A stretch of DNA of 64,000 nt from Alphaproteobacteria bacterium (GCA_030696155.1 JAUYSY010000039.1:20054-84053), one strand, 5' to 3'. Shown: positions 34,777 through 46,201, numbered from the stretch's first letter. The notes: generated from the sequence alone by a model not told the origin. Made by a program: numbers and translations.

Positions 34777-36077
34777 TGACAGATACTATTTTTGCGCTAT
34801 CAACGCCACCTGGTCGATCTGCAATTGCTGTTTTTAGGCTTTCTGGTCCGCAATGTCTTTACATTATTCAAAAGATGAGTCCTGATTTTAAAATCATGCA
34901 TCGTCACGCGCAATTTTTAAAACTTTATGATCAAGATGATATCCTTGATCAAGCCTTGGTTCTTTATTTTAAAGCACCATTCAGTTTTACAGGAGAAGAA
35001 TCTTTGGAGCTTCAGCTCCATGGATCACCTGCTATTATTAAAAAAATGAGTGCTTTTTTATCCTCTTTTCCTAAAACCCGTATTGCAGAGCCAGGTGAAT
35101 TTACAAGACGTGCTTTTTATAATGACAAATTAGATCTCGCTGAAATAGATGGTTTGTCATTCTTATTACAAGCTGAAACAGAACATCAGCGTAAACTTGC
35201 ATTGCGACAAATGTCTGGAGAGCAGGGCCATTTATTTACGTCGTGGCGAGAAAAGCTTATCGAAATTCTGGCTTTAATTGAAGCTGACATAGATTTTGTT
35301 GATGGTGAAATTCCAGAGTCAAATATAAAAATGTTTGAGAAAAATCTTGGTATATTACGTCAAGAAATAGCAAGATTTTTATCTACCTATAAAATTGGTG
35401 AAAAAATTAGGGATGGTATTACAATTGCAATCATTGGTGAACCCAATGTTGGTAAGTCAACGCTTATTAATAAATTAGCAAAGCGTGATATGGCAATCGT
35501 ATCATCTATCCCAGGTACAACACGCGATGCAATCGAAGTACATCTTGATATCGACGGTTTTCCAGTCACTTTGGTGGATACGGCGGGTCTTTGTGAAACG
35601 ACTGATTTAATTGAACAAGAAGGTATTAAAAAATCACTTTTTTGGAAAGAAAATGCTGATTTCATTATTCATCTTCAATCATTTCCTAAATATGAACTGC
35701 CTGATAAACCTTTGGATTCAACTTTATATGTTTTAAATAAAGCTGATTTGTGTGAAAGACATCAAGATATGCCGGCATGGGTAATACCCATATCTTTGAA
35801 ACAAAATCATGGCATTGATCATTTTTTAGCAGCTTTAAAAAATCATATTGCAACTCATTTTTCATTATCTTCAAGCCTTATATTGTCACATCAACGACAA
35901 TTTGATTTGCTTCAAAAATCATTGCAATCAATGCAGCAATTTGATCAACTAAAATCAATCGAATTAAAAGCTGAAAGTTTACGTCATGCGTTAATTGATT
36001 TAGGGCGTTTAACAGGTAAAGTTGATATTGAAGAAATTTTGGGGAAGATTTTTTCTTCCTTCTGTATAGGAAAATAA
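34776..36077 (+). CDS. mnmE: tRNA modification GTPase MnmE
   Basis: With MnmG it modifies the wobble uridine of several tRNAs (cmnm5U). 433 residues. The N-terminal folate-binding domain begins TIFALSTPPGRSAIAVFRLSG. The G domain has GEPNVGKSTL, DTAGL and NKAD. The C-terminus ends FCIGK, the conserved formyl-folate-related Cys motif. parS lies directly after the stop, then mnmG. Confidence 0.97.
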   Translation: MTDTIFALSTPPGRSAIAVFRLSGPQCLYIIQKMSPDFKIMHRHAQFLKLYDQDDILDQALVLYFKAPFSFTGEESLELQLHGSPAIIKKMSAFLSSFPKTRIAEPGEFTRRAFYNDKLDLAEIDGLSFLLQAETEHQRKLALRQMSGEQGHLFTSWREKLIEILALIEADIDFVDGEIPESNIKMFEKNLGILRQEIARFLSTYKIGEKIRDGITIAIIGEPNVGKSTLINKLAKRDMAIVSSIPGTTRDAIEVHLDIDGFPVTLVDTAGLCETTDLIEQEGIKKSLFWKENADFIIHLQSFPKYELPDKPLDSTLYVLNKADLCERHQDMPAWVIPISLKQNHGIDHFLAALKNHIATHFSLSSSLILSHQRQFDLLQKSLQSMQQFDQLKSIELKAESLRHALIDLGRLTGKVDIEEILGKIFSSFCIGK

Positions 36078-36093
36078 TGTTTCACGTGAAACA
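36078..36093. promoter_or_regulatory. parS centromere site 1
   Basis: TGTTTCACGTGAAACA is a perfect 16-bp palindrome equal to the widely conserved ParB-binding consensus. It lies between the mnmE stop and the mnmG start and overlaps the stop codon by no more than a base. Confidence 0.95.
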
Positions 36094-36104
36094 AAAGGAT
36101 TAAT

Positions 36105-37970
36105 ATGCTTATCCAAAAAATTACACAAAATTACGATGTCGTGATTGTTGGTGGTGGTCATGCAGGCACTGAAGCAGCATCAGCATCAGCACGATTAGGG
36201 GCTAAAACATTGCTGGTTTCTCATTCATATGAAACAATCGGTGCTATGTCTTGTAATCCAGCCATTGGTGGCTTAGGGAAAGGCCATTTAGTCCGTGAAA
36301 TAGATGCACTCGGCGGTTTAATGGGTCTTGCAGCGGACAAAGGTGGCATTCAGTTTCGTGTACTTAATCAATCAAAAGGACCTGCTGTTCGTGGTATACG
36401 CGCGCAAGCTGATCGAAAATTATATGCATTGGCTGTAAAGGATTTATTAGCACAATATGATAATCTTGATATTATCGAAGATGAAGCAATCGGTTTTGAT
36501 ACGAATGAAGAAAACAGATTAACAAGCGTTACCTTAAATTTAAATGGTCTTGTGAAATGTGGCGCATCAATTATTACAACAGGCACATTTTTGCGTGGTA
36601 TCATTCATCGCGGTAAAAACACCTATCCAGCCGGACGTATTAATGAAAATCCAGCTAACTTTTTATCAGCTTCATTTGAAAAGTTCAATTTTAATTTAGG
36701 TCGTCTTAAGACGGGGACGCCGCCACGCCTTTTAAAATCATCTATTAATTGGTCAATTCTTGAAGAACAAAAAGGGGATAATCCACCACCACCTTTTTCT
36801 TATTTAACAAAAGAAATTACAACACCGCAAATTGCATGTGCACTTACGTACACAAACAAGAATGCGCATGACATTATTGCCAATAATTTACAAGAATCAT
36901 CGATGTATTCTGGACAGATTCAATCGATAGGACCACGTTATTGCCCATCAATTGAAGATAAGATTGTTAAATTTCCAGATAAAGAAGTGCATCATATCTT
37001 TTTAGAACCTGAAGGACTTGATTCTGATCTTGTATACCCAAACGGTATTTCAACATCAATGTCAGAACCAATTCAAGATGCTTTTATTAAATCACTTGTT
37101 GGTCTAGAAAATGCTATTATTCAACAATATGGTTATGCCATTGAATATGATTATATCGATCCGCGTGAACTTAAACACAATCTTGAAACTAAAAAAGTTA
37201 AAGGATTGTTTCTGGCCGGTCAAATAAATGGGACGACAGGATACGAAGAAGCAGGTGCTCAAGGATTGATTGCAGGATTAAATGCAGCTTTTTTATGTAG
37301 TAATGCTGAACCATTTACATTGTCACGAACGGAATCATATATTGGTGTGATGATAGATGATTTGGTCACTAAAGGAACAATCGAACCCTATCGCATGTTT
37401 ACATCGCGTGCGGAACACCGACTTGTTTTACGATCAGACAATGCTGATCAACGTTTAACGCCTTATGGTATAAAACATAGTTTCATATCCTCTGAACGCG
37501 TCAATCATTTTAATATCAAGACTAATGAACTTAATAAAATGCGTACTTATTTAGATTCAATTAAAACATCTTCAACTGAATTGTTAAAAATGGGTTTTGT
37601 TATAGCTCAAGATGGTAAGGTTAGATCCTTACAAGAATTGTTACGTAATAATGATATTACTCTACCTTTTTTATCTGACAAATTTCCGGAATTAAAAAAA
37701 CTTAATACTGATTTATTAGAGCAAATTGATATTGAAGAAAAATATCATTTTTATATTCAACGTCAAAAAGAAGATATAGAACGTGTAACGCGTGAAGAAT
37801 CACTTATCATTCCTGAGAATATTGATTATACTTCTTTGGGTACCCTTTCTAAAGAAGAGCAGATGAAGCTCAAACAAATTTGTCCGCCAAATCTTGCTGC
37901 GGCTTCTCGTATTCCTGGTATTACACCTTCTGCCTTAACGTCATTGTATCGCTACATCAAAAAGAAATAA
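36105..37970 (+). CDS. mnmG: tRNA uridine-5-carboxymethylaminomethyl synthesis enzyme MnmG (GidA)
   Basis: FAD-dependent partner of MnmE in wobble-uridine modification. 621 residues with N-terminal FAD motif [26 protein letters not shown], and [17 protein letters not shown], which are MnmG signatures. The C-terminal helical domain begins around 560. rsmG follows after one base, the classical origin-proximal gene order. Confidence 0.98.
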   Translation: MLIQKITQNYDVVIVGGGHAGTEAASASARLGAKTLLVSHSYETIGAMSCNPAIGGLGKGHLVREIDALGGLMGLAADKGGIQFRVLNQSKGPAVRGIRAQADRKLYALAVKDLLAQYDNLDIIEDEAIGFDTNEENRLTSVTLNLNGLVKCGASIITTGTFLRGIIHRGKNTYPAGRINENPANFLSASFEKFNFNLGRLKTGTPPRLLKSSINWSILEEQKGDNPPPPFSYLTKEITTPQIACALTYTNKNAHDIIANNLQESSMYSGQIQSIGPRYCPSIEDKIVKFPDKEVHHIFLEPEGLDSDLVYPNGISTSMSEPIQDAFIKSLVGLENAIIQQYGYAIEYDYIDPRELKHNLETKKVKGLFLAGQINGTTGYEEAGAQGLIAGLNAAFLCSNAEPFTLSRTESYIGVMIDDLVTKGTIEPYRMFTSRAEHRLVLRSDNADQRLTPYGIKHSFISSERVNHFNIKTNELNKMRTYLDSIKTSSTELLKMGFVIAQDGKVRSLQELLRNNDITLPFLSDKFPELKKLNTDLLEQIDIEEKYHFYIQRQKEDIERVTREESLIIPENIDYTSLGTLSKEEQMKLKQICPPNLAAASRIPGITPSALTSLYRYIKKK

Positions 37971-37971
37971 C

Positions 37972-38571
37972 ATGAACAATCTGAAAAATGTTTCACGTGA
38001 AACAAAAAACAAAATAGAGCAATATGTCGAAATACTCCTTAAATGGAACCAAAAAATTAATTTAATCGGTAAAAGCACTGAATCAATTGTTTGGGAAAGA
38101 CATATTGAAGATTGTTGGCGTTTACAAGAAATCATTCAAAATAAAAATGAATCAATCGTTGATTTAGGTTCAGGGGCAGGATTACCAGGATTATTATTCA
38201 GTCTCAACAATTATGATAATGTTACATTGATTGAGTCAGATTTAAAAAAAACGGCTTTTTTACGACATATTAAGGGGCAACTCAATTTAAATACAAAAAT
38301 CATTGAAGATCGTATTGAAAAGCATCTGGATATTCAGTACGATTGGGTTACGGCGCGCGCTTTTGCTTCTTTAATCGATATTTTGCCACTCGCTAATAAA
38401 CTTTTAAAAGAAGAAGGCAAAGTCTGTTTACTAAAAGGCACGAAAATAGCAGATGAAATAAAGGAAGCTCAACAAAAATATCTTTTTGAGTTTCAATTAA
38501 TCGAAAATCCTAACCCCAATTTTGGTCAAATAGTGATCATTTCAAAAATTGAAACAAAGAAAAATAATTAA
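37972..38571 (+). CDS. rsmG: 16S rRNA (guanine527-N7)-methyltransferase
   Basis: Methylates G527 of 16S rRNA. 199 residues with LLKWNQKINLIGKST, SAM motif VDLGSGAGLPGLL and VTARAFASL. The second parS site is inside its first codons and encodes NVSRET, a well-known dual use of sequence in alphaproteobacteria. mnmG lies one base upstream and parA one base downstream. Confidence 0.97.
   Translation: MNNLKNVSRETKNKIEQYVEILLKWNQKINLIGKSTESIVWERHIEDCWRLQEIIQNKNESIVDLGSGAGLPGLLFSLNNYDNVTLIESDLKKTAFLRHIKGQLNLNTKIIEDRIEKHLDIQYDWVTARAFASLIDILPLANKLLKEEGKVCLLKGTKIADEIKEAQQKYLFEFQLIENPNPNFGQIVIISKIETKKNN
37989..38004. promoter_or_regulatory. parS centromere site 2 inside rsmG
   Basis: A second perfect TGTTTCACGTGAAACA, 1,911 bases from the first. 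It encodes residues N-V-S-R-E-T of RsmG. Confidence 0.95.
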
Positions 38572-38572
38572 A

Positions 38573-39367
38573 ATGCCAAAAATGCTTAAAATACCTAAAA
38601 TCATTGCTATTGCGAACCAAAAAGGTGGGGTGGGCAAAACAACAACAAGTATTAATTTAGCGACTGCTTTATCGACAATTAATAAAAAAACACTTCTTAT
38701 TGATCTGGATCCTCAGGGAAATGCAAGTACCGGACTTGGTATTAGCACCGACCAACGGCATTATGGAACCTACGAACTTATGATTCAGGATATGCCCATT
38801 GAACAATGCGTTGTGAAGACAGAGATTCCAAACCTTTATGTTATTCCTTCGAATGAACATCTCTCGGGCGCCGAATTAGAACTTATTGATCATGACAAAC
38901 GCGAATTTAAATTACGTAAGAATTTACGTGATAATTTAATTGATTATGATTTTGTATTAATAGATTGCCCACCCGCTTTAGGGCTACTAAACATTAACGC
39001 TTTTTCTGCATCCGATAGTATATTGGTTCCTTTACAATGTGAATTTTATGCACTTGAAGGATTAAGTCATCTGATGCGCACCATTCAGCGTATTCGCACA
39101 AATTTTAACCCTGATCTTGATTTGCAAGGGATTGTGCTTACAATGTATGATAAACGTAATAATTTATCAGATTTGGTAGCACATGATGTACGTTCGTTTT
39201 TTGGTGAAAAAGTTTACCAAACTGTGATTCCTCGTAATGTTAAAATTTCAGAAGCCCCTTCACACGGCAAACCAGCCATCATTTATGATTACAAATGCGC
39301 TGGATCGCAGGCTTATATTCATCTTGCTAAAGAACTGATTAAACGTGAAAAGATAATGGTGCATTAA
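38573..39367 (+). CDS. parA: Chromosome partitioning ATPase ParA
   Basis: A deviant Walker A ATPase that moves ParB-parS complexes along the nucleoid. 264 residues from ATG 38573; an in-frame TTG at 38549 inside rsmG is less likely. Motifs are KGGVGKTTT, LLIDLDPQGNAS and FVLIDCPPALG. It overlaps parB by one base. Confidence 0.96.
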   Translation: MPKMLKIPKIIAIANQKGGVGKTTTSINLATALSTINKKTLLIDLDPQGNASTGLGISTDQRHYGTYELMIQDMPIEQCVVKTEIPNLYVIPSNEHLSGAELELIDHDKREFKLRKNLRDNLIDYDFVLIDCPPALGLLNINAFSASDSILVPLQCEFYALEGLSHLMRTIQRIRTNFNPDLDLQGIVLTMYDKRNNLSDLVAHDVRSFFGEKVYQTVIPRNVKISEAPSHGKPAIIYDYKCAGSQAYIHLAKELIKREKIMVH

Positions 39368-40269
39368 TGGAAAATAATTCTAAAAGAAAACAACTTGGCA
39401 AAGGATTATCTGCACTTTTTGGTGATCAAGCAAGTGATTATAAGGAATTGGATAAGGTTCAGTCCATCAGATTTATCAATATCCAGCATCTTCAAAAGGG
39501 TCAATTTCAGCCACGTAAACATTTTGCAGAAACTGAACTCAATGAACTTAAAGAATCAATACTATCGAAAGGGGTGTTGCAACCTATTTTAGTAAGACGC
39601 AATCCAGGTCAAAATAATCAATATGAAATTATTGCAGGTGAAAGACGTTGGCGTGCAGCCATTGAAGCAGGTCTTAAAGAAATACCCGTTATTATTAAAG
39701 ATTTTAAAGATGCTGAAGTTTTAGAAGTAGGCCTTATTGAAAATCTTATTCGTCAAAATTTAAATCCACTTGAAGAGGCTGAAGGCTATGAACGTCTTCT
39801 TAAAGAATTTTCTTATTCTCAAGAGCAATTAGCTGAAACGCTTCATAAAAGCCGCTCTCATATTGCTAATACATTAAGATTGCTACAATTGCCTGATGAT
39901 ATTAAAGAAAAATTAAGAAACGGCGAAATAAGCTCCGGACACGCACGTGCGCTTTTGCGCTTCGATGATCCCCAAATCGCCTTAAATGCTATTATAGATC
40001 AAAAATTATCCGTTCGTGATATTGAAAAAATGGCTCAGGATGCATCCCAAGAAAAATCACCTACCCCTCCACGAAAGAAACAAAATATCAATCAATTGAC
40101 AACAAATCCAGATGTTGTTGTCTTGGAAGAAAGCCTTAAACGTGCATTAGGTTTAGATGTTAAAATCCTTTCAAATGGGAACCAAGGAAGTGTTACCCTT
40201 AATTATGATAATTTGCTTGAATTGGATGACATCATTACGCGTCTGACTAAAGGGTATAAAATTCAATAA
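39367..40269 (+). CDS. parB: Chromosome partitioning protein ParB
   Basis: A CTP-dependent DNA clamp that loads at parS. 300 residues. N-terminal GKGLSALFG; CTP-binding domain with GERRWRAAIEAGL and IENLIRQNLNPLEEA; helix-turn-helix SQEQLAETLHKSRSHIAN; C-terminal dimer domain. Its end overlaps the convergent holA by 23 bases. Both parS sites are within 3.3 kb. Confidence 0.96.
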   Translation: MENNSKRKQLGKGLSALFGDQASDYKELDKVQSIRFINIQHLQKGQFQPRKHFAETELNELKESILSKGVLQPILVRRNPGQNNQYEIIAGERRWRAAIEAGLKEIPVIIKDFKDAEVLEVGLIENLIRQNLNPLEEAEGYERLLKEFSYSQEQLAETLHKSRSHIANTLRLLQLPDDIKEKLRNGEISSGHARALLRFDDPQIALNAIIDQKLSVRDIEKMAQDASQEKSPTPPRKKQNINQLTTNPDVVVLEESLKRALGLDVKILSNGNQGSVTLNYDNLLELDDIITRLTKGYKIQ

Positions 40270-41248
40270 AAAATTGATTCAGCGTTTGCAAGGGATCTTT
40301 TTTTGTCTCTCGTAATTCTTCTTCAAGCCTATTTATTTTGAAAAGCAAATTGCTTAAAACTTTTACTGGATAAAAAGATTTTAACGTTGGAAGAGAAGGT
40401 GTAATTAATTTGATGACATAAGGAGAGATTCCTTCAAAATTGGTAGGTAATACATTTATATCAGTTGTTGTTAGATAATAAATTTTCTTCACATATTTTA
40501 AAAAGGACCGTGCTATAAAATGAGGATCAACAAGCTGCGATTGTACATAATCCAATAATTTGGAAAGTGCATGTTTTTTTTTAAGAAGCAAATCTAAAAA
40601 TAAGTTATCAATATGTTTAAATCCGGCATGTTCTGTAAATTTTTCTATATCATCATCTGTTACTAACTTTGTATCATAAATGTAAAGCTCAATTGACCTT
40701 AATTGATGATTCATCAGTTGAAAATCATCTTCTAAGACATCTGACAAAAGCTGCGCATGATGTGGTGAAAGCTGAATAGAAGACGTTTTAAAAAATTGGT
40801 CTATATAATTTTTTTTTTCAGCAAATTTAAAAGAGTAAGCAGAAACAAAATAAAATGTATTATGCACATCATATTTTGAAAGGTTTTTATATAATAAAGG
40901 AATATGCGATAAATCAATGTAACAATAAATTGATTCCTTCGTTTTTAAAAAATCAATAAAAGGTAAAACATATTTTTCTGGCAAATTAGAACAATTCACA
41001 AAAATACTTTTACAGAAAAAATTTTGAGCTTTAGATATCGTTTTTTCAATAGATTCTAACGGTGTTTTAGATGATTTTAAATCCACTGAAATTGTTGAAA
41101 ATTTTTCAATATGTAATTCAAAAAAATTCTTTGTACACTTAACTATATGATCAAGCTGCGATTTATCGCTACCATAGGATAATATAGCTTTCGGTAATAT
41201 TTTAGCATTTTTAAGATAATTTTCGAATTGTAAAATATTACCCTTCAT
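40247..41248 (-). CDS. holA: DNA polymerase III delta subunit
   Basis: Clamp-loader delta subunit that opens the sliding clamp. 333 residues, divergent in sequence but with the HolA features LSYGSDKSQLDHIV, KSIFVNCSNLPEK, and LSPHHAQLLSDVLEDD in domain II. The order leuS-lptE-holA supports the assignment. Its start overlaps the lptE stop by 4 bases. Confidence 0.85.
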   Translation of the reverse strand: MKGNILQFENYLKNAKILPKAILSYGSDKSQLDHIVKCTKNFFELHIEKFSTISVDLKSSKTPLESIEKTISKAQNFFCKSIFVNCSNLPEKYVLPFIDFLKTKESIYCYIDLSHIPLLYKNLSKYDVHNTFYFVSAYSFKFAEKKNYIDQFFKTSSIQLSPHHAQLLSDVLEDDFQLMNHQLRSIELYIYDTKLVTDDDIEKFTEHAGFKHIDNLFLDLLLKKKHALSKLLDYVQSQLVDPHFIARSFLKYVKKIYYLTTTDINVLPTNFEGISPYVIKLITPSLPTLKSFYPVKVLSNLLFKINRLEEELRETKKDPLQTLNQFFIEFYTL

Positions 41249-41733
41249 TGAATATCTTTTTGTAAAGCTGTAATACGTTGAATAATATCATTAGCAATTT
41301 CACGCAATATCTTACGTTTAATATCTTCTTCATTAACGATTGAGGCATAAATAGAACCAGGGATCGTTACAATATCTGATTTTTCAGTTGTTAATGTTTT
41401 TAAAAAACCTTTTTTATTAGAAATTGTCGTTTTTGCTGTAAGTGTAATCCGCATCACAGAAGATGATAGATCTTGATTGTATCCTATACCTGTTGATTCA
41501 TATGCTAAATTAACTTGCAACAAAATGGAATTATTAAGTTCTGAAATAAAATGTAATCGTTCAATTAACATATTGCGTAATTCTTGACCCAAACGTTCTT
41601 GAATAGCAGAAATTTGAATAAAAGATTTTGAATTTTTGGATTCTAAAGAATTTTGGTAATATAATGGCCTGACAGTACAAGCAGCAAATAATACCAATAA
41701 ACTTAGATATCCAATTTTTTTAAATAAGTACAT
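41245..41733 (-). CDS. lptE: LPS-assembly lipoprotein LptE
   Basis: An outer-membrane lipoprotein that plugs the LptD barrel for lipopolysaccharide export. 162 residues from ATG 41733. The lipobox is [11 protein letters not shown] (lipidated Cys), then a family-like [17 protein letters not shown] segment. The start overlaps the leuS 3' end by 14 bases; ATG 41754 would lie further inside leuS and place the signal peptide too late. Position between leuS and holA is typical. Confidence 0.85.
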   Translation of the reverse strand: MYLFKKIGYLSLLVLFAACTVRPLYYQNSLESKNSKSFIQISAIQERLGQELRNMLIERLHFISELNNSILLQVNLAYESTGIGYNQDLSSSVMRITLTAKTTISNKKGFLKTLTTEKSDIVTIPGSIYASIVNEEDIKRKILREIANDIIQRITALQKDIQ

Positions 41734-44287
41734 TAACAATCCGTCCTGAAACATAAATTACTTTTTTGATTTTCGCATCACCGATAGTTTTAAGAACATT
41801 ATCATGACTTAATGCTCTTTTTTTAACATCCTCTTCCAAATCATCACGTTTTATAATAATAGAGCCACGTAATTTACCATTCACTTGAATTGCGATAGGC
41901 AGCTCGTCATCAATTACAAGCGTCGCATCAAATTTTGGCCATGATGTGTCATGACATTTTGATTCTGGATTAATACGCCCCCACAATTCTTCTGCTAAAT
42001 GCGGCATAAGTGGATTCAACATAAGAATCAACGCATCAAGCGCTTCTTTAACAGACCATTTTACATCTATAAGCTGACTAAGATTATATGATTCTAAAAA
42101 GTTCGTAAATTCACGAATTTGTGCGACAACTCTATTAAACTTAAACTTTTCAATGTCATTTGTTACAGACTGAATTGTTTTATGCGTCATACGTCTTAAT
42201 GAAAGCGCATGATCACTGAAAGAATTTGGCATTGCAAATTGTCCATCACCAAGAAAAGATTCAAGGTTTTCTATAAGCAACCATAACCGATTGATATAAC
42301 GCCAAGATCCATCAATACCACTTGATGTCCATTCCAAATCTTTTTCGGGCGGACTATCAGAAAGCATAAACAGACGCGTCGCGTCTGCGCCATAGGTCAT
42401 AATCATGTCATCTGTATCGACAACATTTTTCTTAGATTTACTCATTTTTTCAGTACGACCAACAATAACATTAGATCCATCTGAAATTTTAATAATTGAC
42501 CCATCATCTTTTTTTGTAATTTCTTGAGGCGTCAACCAATTACCATGCGCGTCTTTATACGTTTCATGGCAAACCATACCTTGCGTCATAAGTGCTTTGA
42601 AGGGTTCAGAAATGTCTATTTTTCCACATTTTTTTAAAGCTTTTGTAAAAAAACGTGCATATAAAAGGTGCAAAATAGCATGTTCAATACCACCAATATA
42701 TTGATCAACTGGAAGCCAATAATTAACATCTTGCTTGTTAAATGGTTGATCTTTTAAAGTGGGTGAACAAAAACGTGCAAAATACCAAGAAGAGTCAAAA
42801 AATGTATCAAGTGTATCTGTTTCACGTTTAGCGTGACGTCCACATTTGGGACAGTTCACTTTTTTAAACGTTGGATGACGATCAAGGGGATTTCCAGGAA
42901 TTGAAAAATCAACATCATCAGGCAATTCAATAGGTAAATCTGAAATAGGCGCAGGTTGAACGCCACATTGATCGCAATGAATGACGGGAATAGGACATCC
43001 CCAATAACGTTGACGTGATATACCCCAATCACGTAAACGATAAACTGTCATAGAATTGCCTTCACGCAATTCTTCTAAACGTAAGATTGTAGCTTGTTTG
43101 GCGTCTTCAACATTCATATTATTTAAAAAATCTGAATTAATAAGCGTACCATCCCCTAAATAAGGATCTTTCGTATAATCATGAAACTTACCACCAAGTG
43201 GTGCAAGAACAGGTAAAATAGGAAGATTATACTTTTTGGCAAATTCAAAATCGCGTTGATCATGTGCAGGACAACCATAAATAGCACCCAAACCGTAATC
43301 CATTAATACATAATTAACGACATATAAAGGTATTTCTAAATGAGGTATGAAAGGATGACGTAATTTATAACCTGTGTCATATCCAACTTTATCAAGCGTA
43401 TCAATATCGCGTTCTGACGTTTTAATTTGGCGACATTCACGTTGAAATTCTCGTAAAGACCCATCAGATTCCGCAATTTTAACGGCAAAAGGATGATCAG
43501 GCGCAATCGCACAAAAAGAAGCACCATACAAAGTATCAGGTCTTGTCGTATAAACATCAATTGTTTCGCGAGATGTGCCTATCACTTTAAAAGCAATTTT
43601 AGCGCCTAGTGACTTACCAATCCAATTACGTTGCATGATACGAACGCGTTCGGGCCAATCTTCTAAGTCATCAATATCATTCAATAATTCTTCAGAAAAA
43701 TCAGTAATTTTCATAAACCACTGTTTTAACAAACGTCTTTCGACTTGAGCCCCAGAACGCCACCCTTTACCATCGATAACTTGTTCATTGGCAAGAACGG
43801 TATTTTCAATTGGATCCCAATTAACCCAACTTTCTTTTTGATAAATGAGACCATTTTCATAAAAATCTAAAAACAAACGTTGCTGATGTTTATAATAATC
43901 AGGCGAACAAGTTGCAATTTCATAATCCCAATCATATGAAAGCCCAATCGTATTTAACTGAACTTTCATCGCTTCTATGTTTTTAAGCGTCCATTCTTTT
44001 GGGTGAATCTTTTTTTCCATAGCCGCGTTTTCTGCGGGCAATCCAAAAGAATCCCACCCCATGGGATGTAATACATTGAATCCTTGTGCTTTTTTAAAGC
44101 GCGCAATGACATCGCCTAAAGTATAATTTCGAACATGCCCGATATGAATACGGCCAGAAGGATAAGGAAACATTTCAAGCACAAAATATTTGGGTTTGGA
44201 TGGATCACGTTTTGTCTGAAATATCTTTTGATCACGCCAATAAGCCTGCCATTTTGTTTCTATTTCTCGAAAATTATACCGTGACAT
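41720..44287 (-). CDS. leuS: Leucyl-tRNA synthetase
   Basis: Charges tRNA-Leu. 855 residues from ATG 44287, preceded by GAGG; ATG 44299 is a weaker choice. The HIGH motif is [16 protein letters not shown], the editing domain includes [12 protein letters not shown], a zinc-ribbon-like [18 protein letters not shown] follows, and the KMSKS motif is [11 protein letters not shown]. The order DUF3576-leuS-lptE-holA is conserved in alphaproteobacteria. Confidence 0.98.
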   Translation of the reverse strand: MSRYNFREIETKWQAYWRDQKIFQTKRDPSKPKYFVLEMFPYPSGRIHIGHVRNYTLGDVIARFKKAQGFNVLHPMGWDSFGLPAENAAMEKKIHPKEWTLKNIEAMKVQLNTIGLSYDWDYEIATCSPDYYKHQQRLFLDFYENGLIYQKESWVNWDPIENTVLANEQVIDGKGWRSGAQVERRLLKQWFMKITDFSEELLNDIDDLEDWPERVRIMQRNWIGKSLGAKIAFKVIGTSRETIDVYTTRPDTLYGASFCAIAPDHPFAVKIAESDGSLREFQRECRQIKTSERDIDTLDKVGYDTGYKLRHPFIPHLEIPLYVVNYVLMDYGLGAIYGCPAHDQRDFEFAKKYNLPILPVLAPLGGKFHDYTKDPYLGDGTLINSDFLNNMNVEDAKQATILRLEELREGNSMTVYRLRDWGISRQRYWGCPIPVIHCDQCGVQPAPISDLPIELPDDVDFSIPGNPLDRHPTFKKVNCPKCGRHAKRETDTLDTFFDSSWYFARFCSPTLKDQPFNKQDVNYWLPVDQYIGGIEHAILHLLYARFFTKALKKCGKIDISEPFKALMTQGMVCHETYKDAHGNWLTPQEITKKDDGSIIKISDGSNVIVGRTEKMSKSKKNVVDTDDMIMTYGADATRLFMLSDSPPEKDLEWTSSGIDGSWRYINRLWLLIENLESFLGDGQFAMPNSFSDHALSLRRMTHKTIQSVTNDIEKFKFNRVVAQIREFTNFLESYNLSQLIDVKWSVKEALDALILMLNPLMPHLAEELWGRINPESKCHDTSWPKFDATLVIDDELPIAIQVNGKLRGSIIIKRDDLEEDVKKRALSHDNVLKTIGDAKIKKVIYVSGRIVNVLI

Positions 44288-44302
44288 CTTCAACCTCAAT
44301 TT

Positions 44303-44800
44303 TTATTTCTTATCTTTTTGGCGTAATTCGCTTGCTCTAGATAAAATTGCATTTTCAAAATATGCTATCGTATCTTTTGACACATTTGCGTTTTCCCATT
44401 TATCCATTAGGTTTTTCACTTTTTTATATATCTTAAGGGATAAAGCGTCAGCTCTCAATTCTTTTGAATCAATTGTTACAACAATTTTAAACATTTCATT
44501 TGGATTTTCAACTAAAGTATGCCAATCCGTGATAATCGCACCCGCATAAGGATCAGCAGATGAAATGGGAAGAATAGAAGAAAGTACATCTAAAGAAGCA
44601 TGCCATAAATAACGATTTACTTTAATAGCATTTTCATCAATTTTTTTATCATCGTTTATGCCACCAATTTTTATTCCTTGGCTTCCTAAAATACTACCAA
44701 AACGATATAAATCTTTATGTGAGGATGGATACGTATTTTCAATTTTTGGATTTGTACAAGCCGAGAGTGTGAGTAACAGACCTAGAATGCGTAATTTCAT
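44303..44800 (-). CDS. DUF3576 lipoprotein
   Basis: About 165 residues. The lipobox LLLTLSACTNP gives an outer- or inner-membrane lipoprotein. The body has the DUF3576 pattern VNRYLWHASLDVLS, ISSADPYAGAIITDW, and LRADALSLKIYKKV. The function is unknown, but the family regularly precedes leuS in alphaproteobacteria, as here (15 bases). I prefer ATG 44800; ATG 44812 is also possible. Confidence 0.85.
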   Translation of the reverse strand: MKLRILGLLLTLSACTNPKIENTYPSSHKDLYRFGSILGSQGIKIGGINDDKKIDENAIKVNRYLWHASLDVLSSILPISSADPYAGAIITDWHTLVENPNEMFKIVVTIDSKELRADALSLKIYKKVKNLMDKWENANVSKDTIAYFENAILSRASELRQKDKK

Positions 44801-44823
44801 GAATATTTCCATTAATACTGAAT

Positions 44824-44851
44824 ATAAAAAAAGGGCGGTAAAAACCGCCCT
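44824..44851 (-). terminator. Rho-independent terminator of the porin gene
   Basis: On the minus strand AGGGCGGT-TTTT-ACCGCCCT forms an 8-bp GC-rich stem followed by seven T. It lies 28 bases past the porin stop and before the DUF3576 gene. Confidence 0.9.
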
Positions 44852-44878
44852 AATTCTAGCAAAAAAGGAAAGTATTGT

Positions 44879-46201
44879 CTACCAATCGATTTTTGAACCG
44901 ATAAGCACAACAGAACGGTGATCGCGATCACGACGTTCATGGCTACGCTTTAATTTACGATGTGTGCCAGTTGCTTCAGTGAAAACACTTAAACCGCTTG
45001 CGACTTTGTACGTAGCACCACCTGAAACAACACTTGCCTTGTTTTTACCGCAGATAGTTGTGTCATCTGCTGTACGCATATTGGCATAGTTTGTACCAAT
45101 AATAACAGGACCTGCTTCATATTGAAGTCCAATGCTCCAACCACGTTCTTTACCTTTAGAAAGACGTGCAATTTTATGAGTACCTTTGAAATAACCAGAA
45201 CGGTTATTGTTCACCCAGCTACCACCAAGGGTATAGCCAGCGTAAACTAATTGACCACCAAAACCATATGAATTTAAATCATCATATTTTCTACCAGGAA
45301 ACTTAAGTGCTTTTCCTTGAGCACCAGTTGCCGATAAGAAAAGACCAACACCATCAAAGGTATTAATATAATTTAGACCATATTCAACAATATTTTCAAA
45401 ATTTTCATCACTTAATTTTGAAAATCCTGGATCAGTCAAGGCTACACGATTTCTTTTAATAAGGCGTCCACGGCGACCATTTGTTGGTGTAAAGGAAACA
45501 CCTGCTTGAAAACCTTCATAACGTGGCGTTAAATAAGAAACTTTAAGTGATCTAAATGATCCCTTTGGAATGTAAGGCGTATCAACAACTTCTGAACCTA
45601 AGAAATCTTGATAAAGTCCATCAAATCCGCCAGTACCAAAAGAAGCTGGTGCGTAATAAAAAAGTTCGTTAGCAACGCCATCATTAGAACCAGCTTCAAT
45701 GCGACCAACATCATCTTTTGAAACATACATATAGACTTTATCAGCATTGATAAGATGCGCTTTACCTGGATTATCAGGCGATCCTATAATAACACCAGAA
45801 TAATTTTTTTGACCTGGAATGCCTTTAATGGCAATTGGTCTGTCAATTTTTTGTGAATTGCCTGGATTGGCTTCAAGCTGTACTTCAGCACCATATTTAA
45901 CATTATCTTTTGTGATGGCATCAGCTTTAACGATTACTTCAGCATCCATAAAGAAATCACCCTTACGTCTTTTATAAGGAATATTTTTGACAAGATTATT
46001 ATCTGCATCATACTTTGAAATCAAATCTTTATCTTTATGTTCGTGATGATTATGAACCATCCCACCAATAAATTTAAAAAAACCGCCGGTTGTGACTTTC
46101 ATTGTTGGATCAACTTTAGCTATATTAGCATCTACATTTTGGGCAAAGCCAAAAGTCAGCGCCATAGCAAGCGTCGAAGACGCTACCAATTTTGTAAACA
46201 T
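44879..46201 (-). CDS. Gram-negative porin
   Basis: 440 residues from ATG 46201, preceded by GGAG; an upstream in-frame ATG at 46252 would bury the signal peptide. The signal peptide is MFTKLVASSTLAMALTFGFA, cut near VDA. The body alternates beta strands as in porin_4-type general porins (DVGRIEAGSNDGVANELFYY, AGYTLGGSWVNNNRSGYF). It has a His-rich GMVHNHHEHKDK loop near the N-terminus and a C-terminal strand ending in Trp (IGSKIDW), an acceptable barrel end. It probably forms the main diffusion pore. It has a promoter and a strong terminator. Confidence 0.9.
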   Translation of the reverse strand: MFTKLVASSTLAMALTFGFAQNVDANIAKVDPTMKVTTGGFFKFIGGMVHNHHEHKDKDLISKYDADNNLVKNIPYKRRKGDFFMDAEVIVKADAITKDNVKYGAEVQLEANPGNSQKIDRPIAIKGIPGQKNYSGVIIGSPDNPGKAHLINADKVYMYVSKDDVGRIEAGSNDGVANELFYYAPASFGTGGFDGLYQDFLGSEVVDTPYIPKGSFRSLKVSYLTPRYEGFQAGVSFTPTNGRRGRLIKRNRVALTDPGFSKLSDENFENIVEYGLNYINTFDGVGLFLSATGAQGKALKFPGRKYDDLNSYGFGGQLVYAGYTLGGSWVNNNRSGYFKGTHKIARLSKGKERGWSIGLQYEAGPVIIGTNYANMRTADDTTICGKNKASVVSGGATYKVASGLSVFTEATGTHRKLKRSHERRDRDHRSVVLIGSKIDW

